Origin: Vibrio fluminensis
GTDB lineage: Bacteria; Pseudomonadota; Gammaproteobacteria; Enterobacterales; Vibrionaceae
Length of the DNA stretch: 64,000 nucleotides
Direction of reading: 5' to 3'
Assembly: GCF_015278125.1 (NCBI RefSeq)
Contig: NZ_JADILO010000011.1
Coordinates: 52,251 to 116,250, forward strand
The translations under genes and the position numbers were made by a program. The notes beneath the pieces are model-generated. The model saw nothing but the letters and a program-made list of their open reading frames with translations. It made no database searches and was not told the DNA's origin. Position 1 is the stretch's first letter. Each line of letters starts with the position of its first letter. Positions 38,362 to 48,957 of the stretch are shown in pieces.

Positions 38362-39153
38362 TTACTGCGGCAGAAATTGTGTGCCGATACTCTCACCCGC
38401 GAAAAGCTGGGCTAATTTTTCTGGGTAACGCCAAGTAGCCACTTCAATAGGACGACCAAGGTCATTCGCCGCTTCCAGCGCCGCTTTAACCTTAACAATC
38501 ATGCCATCAGTGATCACTTGACCATCAATCAGTTGGTTAGCTTTTTGCTCATCTAAACTCTTGATCAAATTACCCTTGCCGTCCAATACACCGCTCACAT
38601 CTGAGAGCAAAACCAGCTCTGCATCAAGAGCGCCAGCGACCGCAACGGCAGCTTGGTCAGCATTAACATTCATCATTTGACCATCGTCGGTTAGACCAAT
38701 TGAGCTGATAATTGGCAGTGCGCCCGTCGCTAATACCGCTTGCAATACCGCTGGGTTACCCGGCGCCGCTTTACCGACTGCACCAAGCTCAGGATCAAGC
38801 TCTTCAACCTGACACAAACCGCCATCCGCTAGGCTAAAGCCGACTGCATTCAAACCATCTTTGATTGCTTGACCTTGCAGTTGCTTATTGGCAGTGCCCG
38901 CTAGCGCACCGGCAATTAAACCAATTTGGTCGTAAGGGGTAACACGTAGACCCTGTTTTTTCACCGTCGGCAACTGTAGCTGTTTCATCAGGTCATCCAC
39001 TAGGTAACCACCACCATGCACAATCACAATTGGTCGCAGCGCCTGAACTTGGTAGTTCGCAATGGCTCCAAATACTTGGCTAAGCGTGTCGGTACATGAC
39101 AGGGCTGCTCCGCCGAGTTTGATAACTAATGGATTTTGTTTGCTCTCTGTCAT
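38362..39153 (-). CDS. argB: Acetylglutamate kinase
   Basis: A 263-residue amino-acid kinase that phosphorylates N-acetylglutamate. KLGGAALS and [15 protein letters not shown] form the phosphate and substrate loops, [14 protein letters not shown] and [11 protein letters not shown] the nucleotide region. Length is that of the arginine-insensitive enterobacterial type. It starts 52 bp after argC. Confidence 0.94.
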   Translation of the reverse strand: MTESKQNPLVIKLGGAALSCTDTLSQVFGAIANYQVQALRPIVIVHGGGYLVDDLMKQLQLPTVKKQGLRVTPYDQIGLIAGALAGTANKQLQGQAIKDGLNAVGFSLADGGLCQVEELDPELGAVGKAAPGNPAVLQAVLATGALPIISSIGLTDDGQMMNVNADQAAVAVAGALDAELVLLSDVSGVLDGKGNLIKSLDEQKANQLIDGQVITDGMIVKVKAALEAANDLGRPIEVATWRYPEKLAQLFAGESIGTQFLPQ

Positions 39154-39205
39154 AACTGCTCCTTGGTATGACTGACCTTGATAAGACTGACCTAGATATA
39201 ATGAG

Positions 39206-40207
39206 TTAAATCAGTGCCGTGATTTCAGGGTATCCGTAGTGGATGTTCAAACATTGCATCGCTTGACTCGATGCACCTTTTAATAAGTTGTCGATCACCG
39301 CACATACAATGATGTGCTCGCCTTGTACTTTCCAACCGATATCGCAGAACGGTGTGAACTGAACGTTTTGTAGCTTTGGCATGCCATCGACTAGGCGAAC
39401 CAAAGGTTTATCTTGGTACGCATTAGCAAACACTTGCGCGACTTGCTCTGGGTTTACACCCGCAGAAAGTTTCATGGTGATAGTGGCAAGAATGCCACGT
39501 TTAAAGTCCGCTAAGTGCGGGGTGAAAATCACATCACAACCTAAATGGGTGGCGATTTCTGGCTGATGACGATGAGCGAATACACCGTAAGGTTGTAAGC
39601 TCACTTCACATAAACTGTTAGTTAGCGTTGCCTTACGACCGGCACCCGATGCACCGCTAGTTGCGTTAATCACTGGCCACTGATTAGTATCGATTAAGCC
39701 CGCTTGCAGCAAAGGTTTGATTGCCAATTGTGAAGCAGTTGGGTAACAACCCGGTACCGCCACCAGTTGGCTTTGTTTGATTTCTTCGCTCGCCCACTCA
39801 GCAAGACCGTAAGCGGCGCTATCTAGCCATTGTTCGTGTTGATGCTCAAAACCATAAAACTCTGGGTAGAAGCCGCCCTTTTTAACTCGGAAAGCACCCG
39901 ACAGGTCAAACACTTGGCAGCCATGCGCTAACAGCGTTGGCGCTAAATCGTGGCTCACTTCGTGCGCAGTGGCGAGAAAGACCACATCTGCATTTTTCGC
40001 GACCGCTTCAACATCCACCAGCGGTTGAACTTGGTCATCGACCAAACCGGCTAACTTACCGTGCAAAGCAGAGATTGGCGTACCTGCATCTGCGCTGTTG
40101 GCGGAAACGTATAAACCTGATAGCGTAAGCTCTGGGTGTTTGTGCACCATCAGTGCAAGTTCTGCTCCGGTATAGCCAGTGGCACCAATGATGGTCGTTT
40201 TAAGCAT
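39206..40207 (-). CDS. argC: N-acetyl-gamma-glutamyl-phosphate reductase
   Basis: A 333-residue NADPH-dependent reductase. The nucleotide loop [13 protein letters not shown] is at the N-terminus, the catalytic Cys in [12 protein letters not shown], and FAHRHQPEI supplies the conserved His. First gene of argCBGH, divergent from argE, with an ARG-box-like sequence in the 150-bp gap. Confidence 0.95.
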   Translation of the reverse strand: MLKTTIIGATGYTGAELALMVHKHPELTLSGLYVSANSADAGTPISALHGKLAGLVDDQVQPLVDVEAVAKNADVVFLATAHEVSHDLAPTLLAHGCQVFDLSGAFRVKKGGFYPEFYGFEHQHEQWLDSAAYGLAEWASEEIKQSQLVAVPGCYPTASQLAIKPLLQAGLIDTNQWPVINATSGASGAGRKATLTNSLCEVSLQPYGVFAHRHQPEIATHLGCDVIFTPHLADFKRGILATITMKLSAGVNPEQVAQVFANAYQDKPLVRLVDGMPKLQNVQFTPFCDIGWKVQGEHIIVCAVIDNLLKGASSQAMQCLNIHYGYPEITALI

Positions 40208-40274
40208 TTTAAGACATCCGTATCGTTATTTAGCGTCACTCAATGTGACTAAAAAACTATTCAAAGTGTTTTTT

Positions 40275-40292
40275 AATGATTTTTTATTCATT
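40275..40292. promoter_or_regulatory. Candidate ArgR box between argC and argE
   Basis: AATGATTTTTTATTCATT fits the ARG-box form WNTGAAT-WWWW-ATTCANW with one change (TGATT for TGAAT). A second AT-rich half-match follows at 40293-40310, the usual paired-box layout. It overlaps the likely promoters of both divergent units. Confidence 0.6.
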
Positions 40293-40357
40293 AAAAATGA
40301 TTTAATATGTGTTTTACCTTCTTAGTTAACATCTGTCAACAGGGAAACGAAGATAAT

Positions 40358-41497
40358 ATGCAACTACCGAGCTTTATTGAGGTCTACCGCGGCCTAATTT
40401 CTACTTCCTCTATCAGCTCTTCTGACCCAAGTTGGGATGAGGGTAACCAGCAGGTTATCGAGAAACTTGCCACATGGCTGAAAGATGTCGGTTTTGATGT
40501 GGATGTCATTCAAGCCGCGCCCGGTAAATACAATCTATTGGCCAAGAAAGGTCATGGCGAAGGCGGGTTACTACTCGCCGGTCACAGTGATACCGTGCCG
40601 TTTGATGAGGGACGTTGGAATTTCGAGCCACATGCGATTACCGAAGCCAATAACCGTTTCTATGGTTTAGGCACTGCCGATATGAAAGGCTTCTTTGCTT
40701 TTATCTATGAAGCTGTAAAGAAGATTGATTGGAGCAAACAGACCAAACCGCTCTATATTCTCGCCACTTGCGACGAAGAGACCTCTATGCTTGGCGCGCG
40801 CCACTTTACTGATAACACACCGATCAAGCCGGATTACTGCATTATTGGTGAGCCAACCAGCTTAGTGCCGATCCGCGCTCACAAAGGACACGTCGCCAAT
40901 GCGGTGCGCGTTACTGGTAAATCAGGCCACTCATCCGATCCTGCGCTTGGTGTAAACGCAATCGAGATCATGCATGAAGTGCTTTTTGCACTGATGCAAT
41001 TGCGCGATAAGCTGATCAAAGAGTACCACCATCCGGGCTTTGCGATTCCAAACCCAACGCTAAACCTCGGGCATATTCATGGTGGTGACAGTGCCAACCG
41101 TATCTGTGGTTGCTGTGAGTTGCACTACGATGTGCGGCCTCTTCCGGGGATCAGCTTAGATGGTCTGAGCAATATGCTGCTGGGCGCTTTGCAAGAAGTG
41201 CAAGCCAAATGGCCGGGAAGAATTGAAATCACCCCACTGCATGATCCCGTGCCGGGCTTTGAGTGCAACCACGACCATCCATTTGTCGGTGGCATGGAAA
41301 ATATCTGTCAGACGCCATCGGAAACCGTCAACTACTGCACCGAAGCACCATTTTTAAGCCAGCTATGCCCAACCTTAGTATTGGGCCCCGGCTCGATTGA
41401 ACAAGCCCACCAGCCGGATGAGTTTTTGGCGTTTGAGTTTATCGATCCAACCATCAATATATTGTCGAAGTCGATCTATCAATATTGTTTTGATTAA
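40358..41497 (+). CDS. argE: N-acetylornithine deacetylase
   Basis: A 379-residue M20 metallopeptidase-family hydrolase releasing ornithine from acetylornithine. The metal-binding motifs [10 protein letters not shown] and [10 protein letters not shown], catalytic Glu in [11 protein letters not shown], and the dimerisation-domain [18 protein letters not shown] are intact. I prefer ATG 40358 ([13 protein letters not shown]) with AGGGAAACGA upstream; an ATG at 40307 adds 17 residues. Because argE is present, acetyl recycling does not depend on an ArgJ-type cycle. Confidence 0.94.
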   Translation: MQLPSFIEVYRGLISTSSISSSDPSWDEGNQQVIEKLATWLKDVGFDVDVIQAAPGKYNLLAKKGHGEGGLLLAGHSDTVPFDEGRWNFEPHAITEANNRFYGLGTADMKGFFAFIYEAVKKIDWSKQTKPLYILATCDEETSMLGARHFTDNTPIKPDYCIIGEPTSLVPIRAHKGHVANAVRVTGKSGHSSDPALGVNAIEIMHEVLFALMQLRDKLIKEYHHPGFAIPNPTLNLGHIHGGDSANRICGCCELHYDVRPLPGISLDGLSNMLLGALQEVQAKWPGRIEITPLHDPVPGFECNHDHPFVGGMENICQTPSETVNYCTEAPFLSQLCPTLVLGPGSIEQAHQPDEFLAFEFIDPTINILSKSIYQYCFD

Positions 41498-41507
41498 AAC
41501 ACCTAAG

Positions 41508-41533
41508 GCGGCAGGCTCCGATTCTGCCGCTTT
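41508..41533 (+). terminator. Terminator of argE
   Basis: GCGGCAG-GCTCCGATT-CTGCCGC followed by TTTA. The rest of the 314-bp gap to ppc (41534-41811) shows no gene and presumably holds the ppc promoter. Confidence 0.75.
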
Positions 41534-41811
41534 ACCATTCACTTCGATCATGCACTGCTCCGATGCTCGCGACTAAAGCCTAATAGGGAAAGAATCAAAT
41601 ACGGTTTATAGTGATTTCGTCCACAAAACCACCGCGCTCTGTAATAAATTTTCAGTAATTTAGGCAAAATAAGCGCAATTGTTCGAAGTGAACGAAATGA
41701 CACTATTTGTGCAAAATAAGCTGGCACTATTTGACTGTTGGCGATATTTTTAGCTAGATTGTCTATCGACAAGGAACAATGGATGTAATTTTTTTACAAG
41801 GCAGGATGATA

Positions 41812-44445
41812 ATGAACGAGAAATACTCTGCTCTACGTAGTAATGTGAGCATGTTGGGTCACTTGCTCGGCAATACTATCAAGGATGCACATGGAGACGT
41901 GATTCTTGAAAAAGTAGAAACCATACGTAAGCTTTCTAAATCAGCACGCTCTGGAAATCCAGCAGCTCGTGAAAATCTGATTGACGAAATCAAAAGCTTA
42001 CCGAATGAACAACTCACTCCTGTTGCTCACGCCTTCAATCAGTTTCTAAACCTGACTAACATGGCGGAGCAATACCATACAATTTCACGTCATTGTGATG
42101 CACATGTTTGCGAACCTGATGCCATCAACACTCTGTTTTCTAAACTAAGCCAAAATGGCATTGGTAAACTCGATACCGCTCAAGCGGTTCGTGATCTGAA
42201 TATCGAACTGGTACTGACAGCTCACCCTACTGAAATCACTCGTCGCACCATGATCAATAAACTGGTGAAAATTAATGAGTGCTTATCCAAACTTGAGCTG
42301 AGCGATCTCTCGGTAAAAGAGCGTCAGAAGACTGAACGCCGCCTAGAGCAACTGATCGCCCAAAGCTGGCACTCAGACACCATTCGTCAACAACGCCCAA
42401 CGCCACTTGATGAAGCGAAATGGGGCTTTGCGGTTGTTGAAAACTCGCTTTGGGAAGCGGTACCAGATTTTCTCCGTGAGCTTGATGAAAAACTTGAAGC
42501 TTACCTAGGCGAAGAGCTGCCAATTGATGCAGCACCAGTACACTTCTCATCTTGGATGGGTGGTGACCGCGATGGTAACCCATTTGTGACACACACCATT
42601 ACTCGTGAAGTACTGCTCCTTTCTCGCTGGAAAGCAGCCGACCTATACCTAGGCGACATCAACGAGCTAGTAAGCGAACTGTCGATGACACGCTGCAACG
42701 ATGAAGTACGCACACTCGCTGGCGAAGATGAACACGAACCTTACCGCGCGATCTTAAAATCACTGCGTAAACTGCTCAATGACACCAAAGATATTCTTGA
42801 TGCTAAAATCCAAGGTCAAAAGCTAGCAGTTAAAGCCCCACTGCAAAATGCCGAGCAACTATGGCAGCCACTATTGGCTTGTTATAAGTCACTGCACGAA
42901 TGTGGTATGGGCGTGATTGCTGATGGCTCGCTACTGGACACTTTGCGCCGCGTAAAAGCATTCGGTGTACACCTAGTGCGTTTGGATATTCGTCAAGAAA
43001 GCACTCGCCACTCAGATGTAATCTCAGAGCTAACACGCTACCTCGGCATTGGTGACTATGACCAATGGAGCGAGCAAGACAAAATTGCGTTCCTAACTCA
43101 AGAGCTGAGCTCGAAACGTCCGCTGCTTCCGCGTGATTGGCAACCATCAGAGCCAGTTCAAGAAGTACTGGATACTTGCCGTATTATCGCTGCGCAGCCA
43201 CGTGATGCCTTTGGTGCTTACGTTATTTCAATGGCGCGTACAGCGTCAGATGTACTCGCTGTACACCTATTGCTGCAAGAAGCCGGCTGTCCTTACCGTA
43301 TGGATGTTTGCCCGCTGTTTGAAACCCTCGACGACTTAAATAACGCCGAGTCAGTGATCAAGCAACTAATGAGCATCGATCTTTACCGTGGCTTTATTCA
43401 AAACCATCAGATGGTGATGATTGGTTATTCAGACTCAGCCAAAGATGCTGGCGTGATGGCTGCAGGTTGGGCGCAATACCACGCCATGGATGCACTGGTT
43501 AAAGTGGCTGACGAAGAAGGTATTGAGCTGACACTATTCCACGGCCGTGGCGGTACGATTGGTCGCGGTGGTGCTCCTGCACACGCAGCACTACTCTCTC
43601 AACCACCGAAGAGCTTGAAAGGTGGCCTAAGGGTAACCGAACAAGGTGAAATGATCCGCTTTAAGCTTGGCTTACCAGAAGTAGCGGTAAATAGCTTCAA
43701 CATGTACGCCAGTGCGATTCTTGAAGCAAACTTATTACCACCACCAGAACCAAAACAAGAGTGGCGCGATCTGATGAACGTGCTGTCTGAAGTCAGCTGT
43801 GAATCATACCGAAACGTAGTGCGTGGCGAACCAGACTTTGTCCCTTACTTCCGTCAAGCGACACCTGAATTAGAACTAGGGAAACTTCCACTAGGCTCAC
43901 GTCCTTCGAAACGTAATCCGAACGGTGGCGTAGAAAGCCTACGTGCGATCCCTTGGATCTTTTCATGGAGCCAAAACCGCCTCGTATTACCTGCTTGGTT
44001 AGGTGCGGGAGAAGCGATTCAGTACTCAATTGACCAAGGTCATCAAGAGTTGCTAGAAGAGATGTGTCGCGAGTGGCCATTCTTCTCAACCCGTCTTGGT
44101 ATGTTGGAGATGGTTTACTCGAAATGCAGTATTGGTATTTCTCGTTACTATGATGAGCGTCTTGCTGATCCTGAACTATTGCCGCTGGGCGATCGTTTAC
44201 GTGAACAGCTACAGAAAGACATCAAAACCGTGCTTAAAGTCGAGAACAATGAGAACCTGATGCAAAGCGATCCTTGGGGACAAGAGTCTATCCGCCTGCG
44301 TAATATCTATGTTGAGCCACTCAATATGCTGCAAGCTGAATTGCTCTACCGTACCCGCCAAGTCGAAGACCCATCGCCGGAGCTAGAAGAAGCTTTGATG
44401 GTGACGATAGCAGGTATCGCTGCTGGTATGCGTAATACTGGTTAA
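41812..44445 (+). CDS. ppc: Phosphoenolpyruvate carboxylase
   Basis: An 877-residue anaplerotic enzyme forming oxaloacetate from PEP and bicarbonate. The catalytic His is in [14 protein letters not shown], the second active-site motif is [16 protein letters not shown], and the glycine-rich loop is [14 protein letters not shown]. The C-terminus ends MRNTG, as in the family. ATG 41812 ([13 protein letters not shown]) has AGGCAGGA upstream and matches family starts; an ATG at 41779 is 11 codons earlier. Confidence 0.96.
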   Translation: MNEKYSALRSNVSMLGHLLGNTIKDAHGDVILEKVETIRKLSKSARSGNPAARENLIDEIKSLPNEQLTPVAHAFNQFLNLTNMAEQYHTISRHCDAHVCEPDAINTLFSKLSQNGIGKLDTAQAVRDLNIELVLTAHPTEITRRTMINKLVKINECLSKLELSDLSVKERQKTERRLEQLIAQSWHSDTIRQQRPTPLDEAKWGFAVVENSLWEAVPDFLRELDEKLEAYLGEELPIDAAPVHFSSWMGGDRDGNPFVTHTITREVLLLSRWKAADLYLGDINELVSELSMTRCNDEVRTLAGEDEHEPYRAILKSLRKLLNDTKDILDAKIQGQKLAVKAPLQNAEQLWQPLLACYKSLHECGMGVIADGSLLDTLRRVKAFGVHLVRLDIRQESTRHSDVISELTRYLGIGDYDQWSEQDKIAFLTQELSSKRPLLPRDWQPSEPVQEVLDTCRIIAAQPRDAFGAYVISMARTASDVLAVHLLLQEAGCPYRMDVCPLFETLDDLNNAESVIKQLMSIDLYRGFIQNHQMVMIGYSDSAKDAGVMAAGWAQYHAMDALVKVADEEGIELTLFHGRGGTIGRGGAPAHAALLSQPPKSLKGGLRVTEQGEMIRFKLGLPEVAVNSFNMYASAILEANLLPPPEPKQEWRDLMNVLSEVSCESYRNVVRGEPDFVPYFRQATPELELGKLPLGSRPSKRNPNGGVESLRAIPWIFSWSQNRLVLPAWLGAGEAIQYSIDQGHQELLEEMCREWPFFSTRLGMLEMVYSKCSIGISRYYDERLADPELLPLGDRLREQLQKDIKTVLKVENNENLMQSDPWGQESIRLRNIYVEPLNMLQAELLYRTRQVEDPSPELEEALMVTIAGIAAGMRNTG

Positions 44446-44475
44446 GCATAAGCTAGGGTCATAATACAGCAATAT

Positions 44476-44502
44476 AAAGGTCGCTTTCATAGCGGCCTTT
44501 TT
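44476..44502 (+). terminator. Terminator of ppc
   Basis: AAAGGTCGCT-TTCAT-AGCGGCCTTT with one G-T wobble, then TTT. It is 31 bp after the stop. Confidence 0.85.
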
Positions 44503-44741
44503 GTTATCAAATAGCATAAAACACTGGTGATATGCGTCGCAAATAACCATAACCTGATAACATTTAATTTCATTTATAAGACAATAAAAACCACACTTTC
44601 AGTATAAAATACTGAATAAATAATTTATTGAGTGTTTTGTCAGTTTTTTGTCGAGTTTGCTCCATCTATTCCACTTTATGCTTATTATTTAGATATACTA
44701 ACGCTCCCCTGCGAAACACATAAATAATACAGTTCGCAGTT

Positions 44742-44767
44742 GCGGTTATAGTAACCGCACTAGGTGA
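44742..44767 (+). promoter_or_regulatory. aphA leader: hairpin and Qrr-complementary stretch
   Basis: The 397-bp gap 44503-44899 holds the aphA promoter and leader, with no other gene seen. GCGGTTA-TAG-TAACCGC (44742-44758) is a perfect 7-bp stem. It is followed by CTAGGTGA (44760-44767), complementary to the conserved TCACCTAG of the Qrr small RNAs. Qrr RNAs are known to pair with and activate aphA mRNA in Vibrio; that this is the pairing site is my inference. Confidence 0.5.
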
Positions 44768-44899
44768 ATAACGGCTTTTTTAAGGTGACATGACCAACTT
44801 TGTTGGTACTGCCTTCATCGACATAACACACGTGCCTATAGAAGCGCATCAAGATGTTGGCGGTTGATTTGAGTTTTATTGACCATTTGGATTATAGAC

Positions 44900-45439
44900 A
44901 TGTCATTACCACACGTAATTCTCACAGTTCTTAGCACTCGCGACGCTACTGGATACGACATCACCAAAGAATTTTCTAACACCATCGGTTACTTCTGGAA
45001 AGCTAGCCACCAGCAAGTTTACCGTGAACTGAACAAGATGGCGCAAAACCAACTTGTGACGTGCGTGCTTGAGCCGCAGGAAGGCAAACCAGACCGCAAG
45101 GTATATTCAATCACTGACGCAGGCCGTATTGCGTTAGGTGAATGGTTTGACCAACCTACTGCTCACCCAACCGTACGTGATGAGTTCTCAGCTAAGTTGA
45201 TGGCATGTTCAGTACAGCCCTCAACAGCCTTTAAAGAACAATTGGCAGGCCTTGTTGAAGAGTCTCGCAAGTTAGTTGATCACTACAAAGAAATCGAAAC
45301 AGCGTACTATTCAAATACTGCCAATCTAGATAAGCAACAACGTCTAGAGCGCCTAACTCTGCGCCGCAACCTACTTCTGCGTCAAACGTGGATTGAGTGG
45401 GCAGATGAAGTGTTAGCAGAACTAGAATCATTAGCATAA
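44900..45439 (+). CDS. aphA: Quorum-sensing master regulator AphA (PadR family)
   Basis: A 179-residue PadR-type winged-helix activator/repressor that controls the low-cell-density programme and, in V. cholerae, tcpPH. It starts MSLPHVILTVLSTRDATGYD and holds GYFWKASHQQVYRELNKM as the recognition helix region and EGKPDRKVYSIT as the wing. The C-terminal coiled coil mediates dimerisation. ATG 44900 is chosen over 44879 because it gives exactly the known AphA start. Confidence 0.95.
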   Translation: MSLPHVILTVLSTRDATGYDITKEFSNTIGYFWKASHQQVYRELNKMAQNQLVTCVLEPQEGKPDRKVYSITDAGRIALGEWFDQPTAHPTVRDEFSAKLMACSVQPSTAFKEQLAGLVEESRKLVDHYKEIETAYYSNTANLDKQQRLERLTLRRNLLLRQTWIEWADEVLAELESLA

Positions 45440-45473
45440 CACTCGGTCGTAAAACACTGACAGACAGATAAAG

Positions 45474-45501
45474 AAAAAGGTTGGCACTGCCAACCTTTTT
45501 T
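45474..45501. terminator. Bidirectional terminator between aphA and cysE
   Basis: AAAAAGGTTGGC-ACT-GCCAACCTTTTTT, symmetric enough to serve both convergent genes. Its T-run directly abuts the 33-bp palindromic-element remnant at 45500. Confidence 0.9.
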
Positions 45502-45538
45502 ATACCCTGCGGATTAACGCTTATCCTGATTGGTATTA
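45500..45538 (-). mobile_element. 33-bp remnant of the TACCAATCAG element at the cysE stop codon
   Basis: TACCCTGCGG...CGCTTATCCTGATTGGTA (45503-45535) keeps one end of the 161-bp element and a TACC fragment of the other. It is flanked by TTA at 45500-45502 and 45536-45538, the second being the complement of the cysE stop codon. Shortest of the four insertions. Confidence 0.65.
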
Positions 45539-46357
45539 AATGCCATCGCCATGCATAAATTGCTGCGACTTGCCATTAAATTGCTGGTCCATATCGAGTG
45601 ATGGTTTATCAGATTGTGGACGACCAACAATCTTCGCGGGAATCCCCGCTACCGTGGTATGAGGAGGAACTTCATTCAATACCACAGAACAAGATGCGAT
45701 CTTCGCCCCTTCACCAACTTCGATATTACCTAAGATCTTCGCACCAGCACCGATCATTACACCTTCGCGGATTTTCGGGTGACGATCGCCACACTCTTTA
45801 CCCGTACCACCTAGCGTTACATCTTGTAGAATCGATACGTCGTTTTCGACTACTGCCGTCTCACCAATCACAATACCCGTAGCGTGGTCTAGCATGATAC
45901 CGCGACCAATACGCGCAGCCGGGTGAATATCCACCTGACACGCCACCGAAATTTGGTTTTGCAAATAAGTCGCCAGTGCCACTCGACCTTGCTTCCACAG
46001 CCAGTTAGCAACGCGGTAGCCTTGCAACGCATGGTAGCCTTTCAAGTAAAGCAGTGGGATTGAATACATTGAAACCGCAGGGTCACGATTGACCGTCGCG
46101 CAGATATCACACGCTGCCGCTTCAGTAATACTTGGGTCTGCAGCAAATGCCTCTTCCACCACCTCACGTACTGCCATTGCTGGCATTGACGCAGTGTTAA
46201 GCTTGTTGGCAAGAATGTAGCTCAGTGCCGCACACAAGCTATCATGCTTGATGATGGTGGCATGATAGAAACTTGCGAGCATTGGCTCTTGTTCAGACTG
46301 CTCACGCGCTTCCTGAATAATCGTCTGCCATATCTGTTTTTTTTCACAATGCTTCAT
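45536..46357 (-). CDS. cysE: Serine O-acetyltransferase
   Basis: A 273-residue acetyltransferase with an N-terminal helical domain and a C-terminal left-handed beta-helix of hexapeptide repeats (from about HPAARIGRGIMLDHATG). The catalytic His/Asp region and CoA loop appear as GVVIGETAVV-like and GGTGKECGDRHPKI. It makes O-acetylserine for cysteine synthesis. The C-terminus ends MHGDGI, resembling the tail that docks in CysK. Monocistronic. Confidence 0.94.
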   Translation of the reverse strand: MKHCEKKQIWQTIIQEAREQSEQEPMLASFYHATIIKHDSLCAALSYILANKLNTASMPAMAVREVVEEAFAADPSITEAAACDICATVNRDPAVSMYSIPLLYLKGYHALQGYRVANWLWKQGRVALATYLQNQISVACQVDIHPAARIGRGIMLDHATGIVIGETAVVENDVSILQDVTLGGTGKECGDRHPKIREGVMIGAGAKILGNIEVGEGAKIASCSVVLNEVPPHTTVAGIPAKIVGRPQSDKPSLDMDQQFNGKSQQFMHGDGI

Positions 46358-46401
46358 ATTGATTGAACCTTTCTAAACGACGAACTTCCTTGTTATGCCT
46401 A

Positions 46402-46524
46402 TACCCGTCCTACTTGAAGTTGCAGCGGTGTTGACTGGCACTCACAAACCTCATCACATAGACCATCTATGCTCAGAGGCTTTGTTCCTTTGTCGCCTAC
46501 CTGCATCTCCAAGTTGTTTGGGTA
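46402..46524. repeat. 123-bp palindromic repeat with TACCC...GGGTA ends
   Basis: Terminal inverted repeats of about 24 bp (TACCCGTCCTACTTGAAG outward against CTGCATCTCCAAGTTG...GGGTA; 18 of 24 match). The centre CCTCATCACATAG...CTATGCTCAGAGG is shared with the 31-kb and 35-kb repeats. It lies between the cysE promoter and gpsA stop. Confidence 0.75.
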
Positions 46525-46556
46525 CATCCCCTTAATTATAGATTTGATGGGATAGA

Positions 46557-47591
46557 TTAAGCTTCTGCTTTTTTATCGCGAGCGAGTAAGTCTTTAGCCG
46601 CTTCTCGCGCGTCTTTGTTTTGGTAAAGCACTTGGTAGATCTGATCAACGATTGGCATCTCGACGCCCATACGCTGTGCCAGCATCCACACTTCTTTAGT
46701 ATTGCGGTAGCCTTCAACCACCTGACCAATCTCTTGCTGAGCGGTATCAACGTCTTTACCTTGACCAAGAGCCAAGCCAAAACGACGGTTACGTGATTGG
46801 TTATCAGTACAGGTTAGTACAAGATCACCCAAGCCAGCCATGCCCATAAAGGTCTCTTTATGCGCACCCAATGCCGCACCAAGACGGCACATTTCTGCTA
46901 GACCACGAGTAATCAATGCAGTACGAGCGTTGGCACCAAAACCAATACCATCCGACATACCCGCACCGATGGCGATAACGTTTTTCACCGCACCACCTAG
47001 CTGCATACCCGTAAAGTCACTGTTGGCATACACGCGGAACGTTTTACTACAGTGGATTTTCTCTTGTAGATCAGCCACAAACTGCGCATCTGGTGATGCA
47101 ACCGAGATAGCAGTCGGCATACCCATAGCCAGCTCTTTAGCAAATGTAGGACCTGACAGTACAGCGAGCGAATAGCTTTCACCGAGAATATCGTGCGCCA
47201 CCTCTTTGAGTAGACGACCTGTCTCAGGCTCTAATCCTTTGGTTGCCCAACAAATACGCGAGTTATCGTGCAGGTAAGGCTTTACATTGCCTAACACAAT
47301 ACCAAATACATGGCTGGGTACGACCACCAGCAAGTCACGGCTCGCTTGAACTGCCTTTCCTAAGTCTGACTCTACAATCAACGACTCAGGAAAATCAACG
47401 CCTGGTAAAAACTCATGGTTAGCACGCTCCGCTTCAAGCTTCGCCATGTGCTCAGGCTCATGCCCCCAAATCACCACATTGGCGCCATTACGAGCCAGAG
47501 AAATAGCAAGAGAGGTGCCGTAAGAACCAGCGCCTAAAACCGTCATTGCGATCTCTTTTCCGTAGGCATTATTGATGTTTGAATTTGTCAT
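46557..47591 (-). CDS. gpsA: Glycerol-3-phosphate dehydrogenase (NAD(P)+)
   Basis: A 344-residue cytosolic dehydrogenase making sn-glycerol-3-phosphate for phospholipids. The dinucleotide motif is [19 protein letters not shown], with [23 protein letters not shown] and the catalytic-Lys region [13 protein letters not shown]. It normally follows secB in gamma-proteobacteria, as here (170-bp gap with a terminator-like hairpin). Confidence 0.95.
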   Translation of the reverse strand: MTNSNINNAYGKEIAMTVLGAGSYGTSLAISLARNGANVVIWGHEPEHMAKLEAERANHEFLPGVDFPESLIVESDLGKAVQASRDLLVVVPSHVFGIVLGNVKPYLHDNSRICWATKGLEPETGRLLKEVAHDILGESYSLAVLSGPTFAKELAMGMPTAISVASPDAQFVADLQEKIHCSKTFRVYANSDFTGMQLGGAVKNVIAIGAGMSDGIGFGANARTALITRGLAEMCRLGAALGAHKETFMGMAGLGDLVLTCTDNQSRNRRFGLALGQGKDVDTAQQEIGQVVEGYRNTKEVWMLAQRMGVEMPIVDQIYQVLYQNKDAREAAKDLLARDKKAEA

Positions 47592-47681
47592 TCGTCCGCC
47601 TGTTCAATATATATTGAGTTGTTATACCAAAACCGCTTTAGCCACAAAGCTAAGTTTGAGTATAACCACTGTGCTAAAAAC

Positions 47682-47727
47682 AAAAAATGCACAACGCACG
47701 CTGTTTACGCGATGCCTTGTGCATTTT
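47682..47727 (-). terminator. Hairpin terminator after secB
   Basis: Arms AAAATGCACAA and TTGTGCATTTT, with a loop that can pair further, and a T-run on the minus strand. It lies 35 bp beyond secB and before gpsA. Confidence 0.8.
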
Positions 47728-47761
47728 AATTGCAATCTTACCAATTAACAAAAAACGTTAA

Positions 47762-48232
47762 TTAAGCTTCAGCTTGGCCTTCGCCTTGTTGAGCTTGCTG
47801 TTGTAGATAGTTCATGAACAGCGCATCAAAGTTTACTGGAGCAAGGTTAAGCTGAGGGAAAGTACCCTTCATTACTAGGCTAGAAATAGTTTCACGCGCA
47901 TATGGGAATAGGATATTTGGACAGAAAGCACCTAGACAATGTGCTAGTTGACCAGCTTCCATATTCTCAGCAGTGAAAATACCACCTTGCTGAACTTCAC
48001 ATAGGAATGCAGTCTCTTCAGCGTTTTGCACTGTAGTAGTAAGGCGAAGAACAACTTCGTAAACACCAGCACCTAGCTCACGGCTTTGCGTGTCTAGATC
48101 TAGCTTCACTTCTGGATTCCAATCTTTTTGGAACATTTCAGGTGAGTTTGGCGCTTCAAAAGAAACATCTTTTAGGAAGATGCGTTGAATTACAAAGTTT
48201 TGCGCTTCTTGTTGCGGTGCTGCTTCAGCCAT
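47762..48232 (-). CDS. secB: Protein-export chaperone SecB
   Basis: A 156-residue acidic chaperone that delivers unfolded preproteins to SecA. Conserved [30 protein letters not shown] and [14 protein letters not shown] segments are all present and the length matches E. coli (155). Confidence 0.96.
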   Translation of the reverse strand: MAEAAPQQEAQNFVIQRIFLKDVSFEAPNSPEMFQKDWNPEVKLDLDTQSRELGAGVYEVVLRLTTTVQNAEETAFLCEVQQGGIFTAENMEAGQLAHCLGAFCPNILFPYARETISSLVMKGTFPQLNLAPVNFDALFMNYLQQQAQQGEGQAEA

Positions 48233-48368
48233 GTTCGAATCCTTTATTCCTTAAATTTCAAATTCTGCTTGAGACTAACGGAGAGATGCGTTTCGCTCTA
48301 TCTGGACACGCAAAATCGTGCCACAATTCACATCTCTCTCAGTCAAACGCCGATTTATTACTCAGCGC

Positions 48369-48803
48369 TTACTTCTTACCACGTACTAGAGGTAGGTTTG
48401 CTTCGCTCCAAGAGACTAGACCATTCTTCAGAACAAACACTTGTTCAAAGCCAGCTTTCGCTAGTAGGTTTGCACTCTCTTGAGCAGTTTGACCTGTCTT
48501 GCATACCACAATAATTGGGTCAGCTTTACGATTTTCAAGGCTACCAAAGTTACCCGCTTTGATATCTGACGGTAAAATGTGAAGTGCTTCAGTAATGTGA
48601 CCTTTTTTGAACTCGTCTTTTGAGCGGATATCAACAACCACACCGTTCTCACGGTTGATCTTGTGCGTCATATCGCCCGCAGTGATCTCTTTGTACGCTG
48701 CAGTCGATGTTTTAACGATATTCATGATAAGTGCAACCAAAAGGCCAACCCAAACCACAGACAGAATCATATTCTCTTGAAAAAACGCGATGTACTCTTG
48801 CAT
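48369..48803 (-). CDS. yibN: Rhodanese-like domain membrane protein YibN
   Basis: A 144-residue protein with an N-terminal membrane segment (MILSVVWVGLLVALIMNIV) and a C-terminal rhodanese domain. The active-site Cys lies in VVCKTGQTAQESA, and VVDIRSKDEFKKGHI is the usual rhodanese motif. The gene is upstream of secB on the same strand (136-bp gap), as in E. coli, where grxC comes between; grxC is absent here. Confidence 0.85.
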   Translation of the reverse strand: MQEYIAFFQENMILSVVWVGLLVALIMNIVKTSTAAYKEITAGDMTHKINRENGVVVDIRSKDEFKKGHITEALHILPSDIKAGNFGSLENRKADPIIVVCKTGQTAQESANLLAKAGFEQVFVLKNGLVSWSEANLPLVRGKK

Positions 48804-48957
48804 ATCCTGTGCTCTTGTATAAATAAGAGGGGCAAATCGGTCGCCCCAGTTTCAAAATCAGATTGGGAGTATAGCGGGCTTGTCATCTCTAGGCGAGTCT
48901 AGAACTGCAAGAATCGGAGATCCTGACCACGCTTTCTCGCAATATTAAGTTAAAGTT

